Source: an uncultured Oscillibacter sp.
GTDB lineage: Bacteria > Bacillota > Clostridia > Oscillospirales > Oscillospiraceae
NCBI GenBank assembly: GCA_910576845.1
Contig: CAJTJA010000105.1
Span: forward strand, 1 to 5,081
DNA: 5,081 bases
Reading direction: 5' to 3'
The notes under the pieces were generated by a model that searched no databases, was not told the origin of the DNA, and worked only from the letters and a program-made list of their open reading frames with translations. Of the stretch, positions 1 to 4,195 are shown one piece after another. The translations under genes were made by a program, and so were the position numbers. Position 1 is the stretch's first letter, and each line of letters opens with the position of its first letter.

Positions 1-696
1 ATCGCTCCATTTCAGCCCCAGCAGTTCTCCCCGCCGGAGTCCAGTTGCGAGATCGATGTAGTAGAGCTCGAACACGCCGCTGCGCCGGGCCTCCTCGAAG
101 AAGGTGCCCAGACTCTCCGGCGGCAGGATTTTCATTTCCTTCCGCTCCAGCTTCGGCAGGACACAGCCCTTCGTGGGATTGCTGGGAATCAGCCGCTGTT
201 CCACAGCGCAGTTCAGGGCAGAGGAAATCATCTGGTTGATGTTGCGCACCATCTTGACACTGAGGCCCTTCGGCTTGTTGCGGGATTCGGTGCACTCCAC
301 TCTGCCGCTCTCCAGCAGATGCTTGTACAACCGCTGTAGGTCCATCGCCGTCAGCTTTTCCAGCGGGACATTTCCCAGGGTGGGTTTGATGTGGTTTTCG
401 ACGAAGCCCTGGTAGGTCTTGTAGGACGAGGCCCGGATCTGGAGCTTGGCGTAGTTCTCCATCCAGGCATCCAGCCACTGGCCTACAGTGTAGCGCTCTG
501 TCCGCAGGGACTGGACGCCGCTCTTCTCAATTGCCGACTTGAGTTTTGCCTTGACTTCCGCCTGGGTCTTTCCCAAGACATTTTTGTAGATCGTCCTTCC
601 GGTCACCGGATCACGCCCCGCGGTGTACCGCCCCTCCCAGCGTCCGTCCTTCCGCTTACGGATACTGCCTTCTCCATTCGCTCTGCGCTTTGCCAT
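1..696 (-). CDS. int: Tyrosine recombinase / integrase, N-terminal part (cut by window edge)
   Basis: This is the first 232 codons of a site-specific tyrosine recombinase, the enzyme that integrates and excises conjugative elements or phages. Translated from the minus strand it begins MAKRRANGEGSIRKRKDGRW, the start of a three-stranded arm-type DNA-binding domain (about residues 8-55, including GRWEGRYTAGRDP and a KTQAEVKAKL helix). A SAM-like core-binding domain follows (about 68-172, from TVGQWLDAWM through the VRNINQMISSALNCAV helix). The catalytic domain starts near residue 190, and box I, ATGLRRGELLGLKW, supplies the first catalytic arginine (R221). The remaining catalytic residues (K, HxxR, H/W, Y) lie beyond the left edge. 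Family members are usually about 380-400 residues. The start is fixed by AGGAGG at 711-706, nine bases upstream of the ATG. No xis-like small gene is visible upstream. Family assignment is firm; whether it belongs to an ICE or a prophage is open. Confidence 0.95.
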   Translation of the reverse strand, partial: MAKRRANGEGSIRKRKDGRWEGRYTAGRDPVTGRTIYKNVLGKTQAEVKAKLKSAIEKSGVQSLRTERYTVGQWLDAWMENYAKLQIRASSYKTYQGFVENHIKPTLGNVPLEKLTAMDLQRLYKHLLESGRVECTESRNKPKGLSVKMVRNINQMISSALNCAVEQRLIPSNPTKGCVLPKLERKEMKILPPESLGTFFEEARRSGVFELYYIDLATGLRRGELLGLKWSD

Positions 697-709
697 TGCG
701 TATCGCCTC

Positions 710-749
710 CTATTCAGCGACACACATTACCAGTAACCTCGGTGAATAG
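710..749. repeat. Inverted repeat in the integrase leader, possible operator
   Basis: CTATTCAGCGA (710-720) and its near complement TCGGTGAATAG (739-749) match at 10 of 11 positions. They flank a smaller palindrome, TTACCAGTAA (727-736). The left arm overlaps the integrase ribosome binding site (706-711) by two bases, so a protein or RNA fold here could control integrase translation or transcription. Function is inferred only from position and symmetry. Confidence 0.35.
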
Positions 750-774
750 CCAGGGATTCATCGGAGAGTTATCA

Positions 775-865
775 GAAAGTTCATAGTCTGCGGTAGAAAA
801 AGGCAGAGAGAAAAAAGACCTATTCTTTGATTAGGCGGCGCAATTTTTGCGCTGTATGAACTCTC
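775..865. repeat. Inverted 11-bp repeat upstream of the integrase
   Basis: GAAAGTTCATA (775-785) and TATGAACTCTC (855-865) are complementary at 10 of 11 positions and lie about 70 bp apart. On the minus strand, a weaker related copy, TGATAACTCTC, directly follows the TATGAACTTTC unit. Short repeated sites beside an integrase gene are typical of integrase or excisionase arm binding, but three imperfect copies are weak evidence. Confidence 0.25.
838..852. repeat. Short perfect hairpin GCGCAA-TTT-TTGCGC
   Basis: Six-base arms are perfectly complementary around a three-base loop. No T-run follows on either strand, so it is a poor intrinsic terminator. It could be a protein site or part of a folded leader RNA of the integrase transcript. 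Confidence 0.35.
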
Positions 866-972
866 GAAAACTGGTTCTGGTTGGGTAGAGTGACCGCGCC
901 TCTTTCTCCTTGTAGACAGTGGCGCAATCCATGGATGAATCTCCCAGACTTTCCACCCTTGCCGACAACCGC

Positions 973-1050
973 CCACAAAGCCCCAACACAGCGGTTTGTC
1001 TACTGGAGAGGAGTACCATGGGCGATCCTCCACAAAACCGCACACAGCGG
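973..1050. repeat. Imperfect direct repeats with an internal 51-base inverted repeat
   Basis: The segments 973-994 and 1030-1050 are imperfect direct copies: CCACAAAGCC...ACACAGCGG against CCACAAAACC...ACACAGCGG, with one base change and small spacing differences. Overlapping them, GCGGTTTGT (991-999) pairs with ACAAAACCGC (1032-1041), allowing one bulged base, and inside that GAGGA (1008-1012) pairs with TCCTC (1026-1030). The result is a possible long hairpin from 991 to 1041 on either strand. Candidates are recombinase arm sites, a transfer-origin-like structure or a folded RNA; none can be chosen from sequence alone. Confidence 0.35.
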
Positions 1051-1079
1051 CTTACACGCTGAAATACGGAGGACACAGG

Positions 1080-1179
1080 CACTGTTGGTGGGCTTTCTTT
1101 TTCTCTGTGCTATTTTGATACCTCTGCTCTCCCCGTTTACAGGAAAACCGGGAATTTCTCTGCCATGCCACAGTTGGTG
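1080..1179. repeat. Direct 11-bp repeat CAC(T/A)GTTGGTG
   Basis: CACTGTTGGTG at 1080-1090 recurs as CACAGTTGGTG at 1169-1179, one mismatch in 11. No function is evident; it adds to the repeat density of this gap. Confidence 0.25.
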
Positions 1180-1206
1180 CCGCTGAATTTGCTGCCACCG
1201 TAAACG
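1134..1206. repeat. Inverted repeat CGTTTAC / GTAAACG
   Basis: CGTTTAC (1134-1140) and GTAAACG (1200-1206) are perfect complements separated by 59 bases. The arms are short enough that chance occurrence is possible. Confidence 0.25.
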
Positions 1207-1219
1207 TTGAGGATAACAA

Positions 1220-1257
1220 GACGTCAAATCCGAATCCAGTCCTGTATAATGACGTCA
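1220..1257. repeat. Paired GACGTCA boxes flanking a TATAAT hexamer
   Basis: GACGTCA occurs at 1220-1226 and 1251-1257, start-to-start 31 bp (about three helical turns). The right copy lies inside the perfect palindrome TGACGTCA (1250-1257). A TATAAT hexamer at 1245-1250 directly abuts the right copy, but no good -35 element stands 16-18 bp upstream. The arrangement resembles an operator over a weak plus-strand promoter; no gene follows closely, so the role is unclear. Confidence 0.25.
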
Positions 1258-1330
1258 CACGACCAATTGCACAAAAGCCTTGAAAGAATGTCTGTATTCC
1301 GTCAAAAGCTCTCGTTTTCCGTCTTCCTGG

Positions 1331-1343
1331 CCCGCACTGCGGG
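1331..1343. repeat. 13-bp palindrome CCCGCACTGCGGG
   Basis: A perfect 6+1+6 palindrome lying 12 bases before the larger GC hairpin at 1356-1381. It could be a small protein-binding site or part of the same folded region. Confidence 0.25.
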
Positions 1344-1355
1344 ACGATGTAATCC

Positions 1356-1386
1356 GGCGTGGCGGCACAAGACGCCACGCCTTTAT
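1356..1386 (+). terminator. Terminator-like GC hairpin upstream of the regulator operon
   Basis: GGCGTGGCG (1356-1364) pairs perfectly with CGCCACGCC (1373-1381) around an eight-base loop and is followed by TTTAT. The stem is strong but the T-run is short. If it acts as a terminator it works in the plus direction and would insulate the downstream operon from upstream transcription. There is no plus-strand gene before it, so it might instead end a non-coding transcript or be a protein site. Confidence 0.4.
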
Positions 1387-1390
1387 CCTG

Positions 1391-1422
1391 CTATAATTTC
1401 GACCAGCTATACTTTCGACCGG
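1391..1422. repeat. Two tandem 16-bp units CTATA(A/C)TTTCGACC(A/G)G
   Basis: CTATAATTTCGACCAG (1391-1406) is followed directly by CTATACTTTCGACCGG (1407-1422), with 14 of 16 positions identical. Each unit contains a -10-like hexamer (TATAAT, TATACT) and a TCGACC box. No good -35 stands at the usual distance from either. It may be a pair of regulator half-sites or a short duplication; it lies just after the hairpin at 1356-1381 and about 230 bp upstream of the operon promoter. Confidence 0.4.
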
Positions 1423-1553
1423 TGGGGTTCACTTCTGATTTTGTCATTATTTTCCTTCTTCCACTTTGAGAAAAATTCCGCTGCGCTTGCAGATCCAAAA
1501 AATTGACTGCCCGCTTTTTGTATACACTGGCTCAATCCGCAAATCGTTCAGCA

Positions 1554-1569
1554 GCATTTTGGCATTTTG
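1554..1569. repeat. Tandem GCATTTTG x2
   Basis: Two perfect, adjacent copies of an eight-base unit, 62 bp upstream of the operon -35 element. Too short to interpret with confidence. Confidence 0.25.
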
Positions 1570-1604
1570 CAAGCGCTGCGAGAACAAACTATCTCAAAAT
1601 CCAT

Positions 1605-1621
1605 CCCACTCCCCTCCCCCC
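1605..1621. other. C-rich tract just upstream of the operon promoter
   Basis: The plus strand reads CCCACTCCCCTCCCCCC, giving G-runs of 6, 4, 1 and 3 on the minus strand, with a further GG beyond at 1601-1602. It ends nine bases before the -35 hexamer. It could form a weak two-tier quadruplex on the minus strand or merely mark a flexible upstream region. Confidence 0.3.
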
Positions 1622-1630
1622 AAAAGACAT

Positions 1631-1659
1631 TTGCCAAATCTCCGCCCTTACGGTATAAT
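1631..1659 (+). promoter_or_regulatory. Sigma-70/sigma-A promoter of the regulator-kinase-ATPase operon
   Basis: TTGCCA (1631-1636, 5 of 6 matches to TTGACA) is separated by exactly 17 bases from a perfect TATAAT (1654-1659). Transcription would start near 1666, giving a short leader of about 28 bases before the regulator ATG. This is the best promoter in the window. I see no 11-bp-phased direct repeats over it like those at 4120-4152, so autoregulation by the encoded regulator is not evident here. Confidence 0.8.
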
Positions 1660-1679
1660 CCCCATAAAACCACTATACT

Positions 1680-1686
1680 GGAGGAG
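1680..1686 (+). promoter_or_regulatory. Ribosome binding site fixing the regulator start
   Basis: GGAGGAG stands seven bases before the ATG at 1694. The reading frame is open further upstream, back to 1466, but that part crosses the promoter and has no domain, so this site decides the start. Confidence 0.85.
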
Positions 1687-1693
1687 AGGCTCC

Positions 1694-2371
1694 ATGGCAA
1701 AAATTCTGGTTGTGGAAGATGACCTGGCCCTGAGCGCGGGGCTGTGCTTCGCGTTGGACGAGAGCGGACATCTCACCGCTGCGGCCTACACCTGTCAAAA
1801 GGCCCGCCAGCTCTTGAAAACCGACCGATTTGACCTGGTAATTCTGGACGTAAACCTTCCGGACGGAAACGGCTTTGACCTCTGTCGGGAGTGCAAATCC
1901 TCCGCCCCGGAACGGCCGGTCATTTTCCTGACCGCCAACGACCTGGAGCAGGACGAGCTGAATGGCTTCGACCTTGGCGCGGATGACTACATCACCAAGC
2001 CTTTCAGCATCCAGGTCCTCAAGCGCCGGGTGGAGGCGGTCCTGCGCCGGGGGACCGCCGGCTCCGACTGCTTTGACGACGGATTCCTGCGTCTGGATTT
2101 CCAGGCCCTGACTGCCGCGCGGAACGGAGAACGGCTGTCCATCACGCCAAACGAGTACAAGCTCCTGCGGCTCCTGACCGCCAATGCCGGGGCGGTGATG
2201 ACACGGCGGCTCCTGCTGGAAAAGCTGTGGGACAGCGGCGGCAATTTTATCGACGACCACACCCTCACCGTGACCATGAACCGCCTGCGCGCCAAAATCG
2301 AGGACGCCGGACACCCCTACATCCAAACCGTCCGGGGCATGGGCTACGTCTGGACAGGAGCCCAGGGATGA
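1694..2371 (+). CDS. OmpR/PhoB-family response regulator
   Basis: A 225-residue DNA-binding response regulator, normal length for the family. The receiver domain (about 2-117) shows the acidic pocket E8-D9-D10, the phospho-accepting aspartate D52 in VILDVNLPDGNGFD, the switch threonine T80 in IFLTAND, and K102 in YITKPF. A winged-helix effector domain (about 128-220) follows, with the typical LSITPNEYKLLRLL, the recognition-helix region DDHTLTVTMNRLRAKIE and the closing wing IQTVRGMGYVW. Phosphorylation by the adjacent kinase should promote dimer binding to direct repeats about 11 bp apart; such repeats occur at 4120-4152 before the permease gene. The stop codon overlaps the kinase start (ATGA), implying translational coupling. 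The class is secure; the specific regulon is not known, so no gene symbol is given. Confidence 0.95.
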   Translation: MAKILVVEDDLALSAGLCFALDESGHLTAAAYTCQKARQLLKTDRFDLVILDVNLPDGNGFDLCRECKSSAPERPVIFLTANDLEQDELNGFDLGADDYITKPFSIQVLKRRVEAVLRRGTAGSDCFDDGFLRLDFQALTAARNGERLSITPNEYKLLRLLTANAGAVMTRRLLLEKLWDSGGNFIDDHTLTVTMNRLRAKIEDAGHPYIQTVRGMGYVWTGAQG

Positions 2372-3372
2372 AGCGGGACGGATTGGCTCAAATACCTCTT
2401 CTTATAACTTCAGCCGCGATCCTGCTGATCCTGCTGGGAGTCCTGGATCTCCCAGCAGCGCTTCTGCGCCCGGCGGCGATTGGTTTGGGAACGGCCATTC
2501 TGCTTCTGACGCTTCTGTGGAAGCGCCGCCAGGAACGGCGGGAGTTCGATTTCGCCAACAGCTTCTGTGATACCCTGGACGCCCTGTTGAATGGCCGGGA
2601 GCCGAAGAGCGACCGCCCTTATGAGGACTCCCAGCTGGCCAAGGTGCAGGGAAAGCTCCTGCAATACCACGACTACGTTCAGGCGGGACAGCGGCAGAGC
2701 GAGGCGGACAAGCAAAATATCCAGGAGCTGGTCAGCGACATTTCCCACCAGGTGAAAACCCCCATCGCCAACATCCGGATGTTTACGGACCTCCTCTGCC
2801 AGCACCAGCCGCCGGAGGAAAAACGGACGGAATTCCTCTCCACACTGTCCACCCAAGTAAACAAACTGGACTTTCTCATGCAGTCCCTCATAAAAATGTC
2901 CCGCCTGGAAACCGGGACGTTTGCCCTGCGGATGGAGGACGCCAGCCTGTACGACACCATCGCCCAGGCAGTGGGCGGCGTCCTGACCGCGGCGAACCGG
3001 AAGCGCATTCAAATTGACGTGGACTGCGCCGGCGGGGAGACCCTCCAGCATGACTCCAGGTGGACGGCGGAGGCCCTGGGCAACCTCCTGGACAACGCGG
3101 TCAAATACACACCGGAGGGCGGGAGCATCCGCGTCCGCGTCCGCCCCTGGCAGTTTTACACCCGGATCGACATTACGGACACGGGAATCGGCGTCCCCGC
3201 GGAGTACTATCATGACGTATTCAAACGCTTTTACCGGGGGCAGTCCTCGGCGGAGGGCGTGGGGCTGGGGCTGTATCTGGCCCGGGGGATTATCACCCGC
3301 CAGCGGGGCTATATGACATTGAAATCCGAGGTGGGAAAGGGTTCCACCTTTTCCGTGTTTCTTCTGCGGTAA
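2368..3372 (+). CDS. Membrane sensor histidine kinase with two TM segments and minimal outside loop
   Basis: A 334-residue kinase that should phosphorylate the regulator encoded just upstream. Two hydrophobic helices (about 7-27 and 33-51) are joined by only about five residues, so there is no real extracellular sensor domain. No HAMP domain is apparent; a polar, probably helical linker (about 85-120) leads to the dimerisation domain, whose H-box SDISHQVKTPIANI places the phospho-accepting histidine at H127. The ATPase domain has the N-box (LGNLLDNAVKYTPEGG, N243), G1 box DTGIGV (271-276), F box FKRFYRG and G2 box GVGLGLYLAR (297-306), so it looks catalytically intact. AGGAG at 2356-2360 precedes the ATG by seven bases, and the start overlaps the regulator stop. 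Kinases of this small two-helix design often sense through a partner transporter, as in BceS-type systems, but the H-box here is not the BceS form, so that comparison is only by architecture. Confidence 0.94.
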   Translation: MKRDGLAQIPLLITSAAILLILLGVLDLPAALLRPAAIGLGTAILLLTLLWKRRQERREFDFANSFCDTLDALLNGREPKSDRPYEDSQLAKVQGKLLQYHDYVQAGQRQSEADKQNIQELVSDISHQVKTPIANIRMFTDLLCQHQPPEEKRTEFLSTLSTQVNKLDFLMQSLIKMSRLETGTFALRMEDASLYDTIAQAVGGVLTAANRKRIQIDVDCAGGETLQHDSRWTAEALGNLLDNAVKYTPEGGSIRVRVRPWQFYTRIDITDTGIGVPAEYYHDVFKRFYRGQSSAEGVGLGLYLARGIITRQRGYMTLKSEVGKGSTFSVFLLR

Positions 3373-3385
3373 CAAGGAGAGCTTT

Positions 3386-4051
3386 ATGGATATGGTAACG
3401 GTTTGCGGCCTGAAAAAATATTTTGGCACGGGGATCCGGCAGGTGAAGGCCGTGGACGGGATTGACATCTCCATTGAAAAGGGAACCTTCACCGCCGTCG
3501 TCGGGGCCTCCGGCAGCGGAAAAACCACGCTCCTGAATCTGATCGGCGGCCTTTACCAGCCAACAGAGGGAACCGTCACTGTGGACGGCACGGAGCTGAG
3601 TACCCTGCGGGAGGAGGAGCTGACGGTCTTTCGCCGGCGGAGGATCGGCTTTGTCTTTCAGGACTGCCGCCTGATCCCGGAGCTGACGGTCCGGGAGAAC
3701 ATCCTGCTCCCCCTGGCTCTGGACGGCTCCAGGCCGAACCCGGCCCTCTTCGACAGGCTCACCGGACTGCTTGGACTGGAAAGCAGGCTGGACAGCTTCC
3801 CCCACATGCTCTCCGGCGGCGGACAGCAGTACACCGCCATCGCCCGGGCGCTGATGACCCGGCCCGCCATTATCCTGGCCGACGAGCCCACGGGGAGCCT
3901 GGACGCCAAAACCGGCCAAAACGTGGCGGGACTATTGAAAATGACCGTGGATGTCTTCCATCAGACGCTGATAATGATTACCCACAATCCGGAACTCGCC
4001 CAGCTGGCCGATCATGTGGTGTGCCTTCAGAATGGGCGCGTCGCAAAATAG
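3386..4051 (+). CDS. ABC transporter ATP-binding protein (MacB/LolD/BceA-type)
   Basis: A 221-residue cytoplasmic ATPase that would power the permease encoded next. Visible motifs are Walker A GASGSGKT (40-47), Q-loop glutamine Q92 in FVFQDCRLIPELTVREN, signature LSGGGQQ (142-148), Walker B IILADEP (162-168) with the catalytic glutamate, D-loop SLDAKT, and the switch histidine H200 in MITHNPELA. The layout and length fit the MacB/LolD/BceA branch that pairs with FtsX-like permeases. The segment after the signature is unusual: LSGGGQQYTAIARAL instead of the common LSGGQQQRVAIARAL, so the usual Q and R are replaced by G and Y; all core catalytic residues remain. AAGGAG at 3374-3379 sits six bases before the ATG. 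A second Met at codon 3 is less well spaced. It follows the kinase by 13 bases and is probably on the same transcript. Confidence 0.95.
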   Translation: MDMVTVCGLKKYFGTGIRQVKAVDGIDISIEKGTFTAVVGASGSGKTTLLNLIGGLYQPTEGTVTVDGTELSTLREEELTVFRRRRIGFVFQDCRLIPELTVRENILLPLALDGSRPNPALFDRLTGLLGLESRLDSFPHMLSGGGQQYTAIARALMTRPAIILADEPTGSLDAKTGQNVAGLLKMTVDVFHQTLIMITHNPELAQLADHVVCLQNGRVAK

Positions 4052-4061
4052 TCCTCATCCC

Positions 4062-4096
4062 CTGGCGCCCCGGTCTCTGCCGGGGCGCCGGCCTTT
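4062..4096 (+). terminator. Strong GC hairpin between ATPase and permease genes
   Basis: GGCGCCCCGG (4064-4073) pairs perfectly with CCGGGGCGCC (4080-4089) around a six-base loop. In RNA the stem can extend by a G-U and a C-G pair to 4062-4091. It is followed only by CCTTTA, so the U-run is weak. It may terminate part of the transcript, or stabilise the 3' end of the upstream mRNA, so that the permease level is set by the promoter that follows. Confidence 0.6.
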
Positions 4097-4119
4097 AGCA
4101 GTGGTAAAAGGCACAAAAC

Positions 4120-4161
4120 TGTAACATTTCTGTACCGCAATTGTGACATTGGACTGATATT
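4120..4161 (+). promoter_or_regulatory. Three 11-bp-phased TGT repeats and -10: likely response-regulator-driven promoter of the permease
   Basis: TGTAACATTTC (4120-4130), TGTACCGCAAT (4131-4141) and TGTGACATTGG (4142-4152) follow each other at an exact 11-bp period; the first and third share 8 of their first 9 bases. A -10-like GATATT (4156-4161) begins eight bases after the last TGTGAC. No -35 hexamer stands at the normal distance, as expected for a promoter needing an OmpR/PhoB-family activator, whose subunits bind direct repeats 11 bp apart in place of the -35. The regulator encoded at 1694-2371 is the obvious candidate. Binding itself is inferred. Confidence 0.55.
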
Positions 4162-4195
4162 CTGGGTCCAGCAAGAGATTCAGGAGGAGTTTCCC

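Larger units (their letters stand above)
697..1693. other. Roughly 1-kb gap without a supportable gene, rich in short repeats
   Basis: I see no convincing gene here. Several open frames of 75-108 codons exist on both strands between 758 and 1506, but they overlap one another, have no good ribosome binding site and translate to low-complexity Ser/Arg/Pro/Cys-rich sequence with no recognisable domain. A helix-turn-helix excisionase, often found directly upstream of this integrase type, was looked for on the minus strand and not seen. The interval does hold many short inverted and direct repeats, listed separately, plus the promoter of the downstream operon at its right end. It may serve as an integrase leader or arm-site region, a structured RNA, or simply a spacer. 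Confidence 0.6.

Noticed and set aside
758..1506. Several open frames of 75-108 codons on both strands in the gap between integrase and regulator
   Set aside because: They overlap each other on opposite strands, lack well-placed ribosome binding sites, translate to Ser/Arg/Pro/Cys-rich sequence with no domain, and none looks like an excisionase or helix-turn-helix protein.
1503..1526. TTGACT and TATACA as a second promoter upstream of the regulator
   Set aside because: The two hexamers are separated by only 12 bases, too short for sigma-70-type recognition.
1466..1693. N-terminal extension of the response regulator
   Set aside because: The frame is open, but the extension crosses the promoter at 1631-1659 and shows no domain; GGAGGAG at 1680-1686 places the start at 1694 and gives the normal family length.
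1673..2326. Long minus-strand open frame opposite the response regulator
   Set aside because: Shadow of GC-rich coding sequence; the plus strand has all family motifs, the minus-strand protein none. The same applies to minus-strand frames over the kinase, ATPase and permease genes.
2227..2367. Longer start for the histidine kinase inside the regulator gene
   Set aside because: The extra residues are an out-of-frame reading of the regulator C-terminus; the ATG at 2368 has a ribosome binding site, overlaps the regulator stop and begins directly before the first membrane helix.
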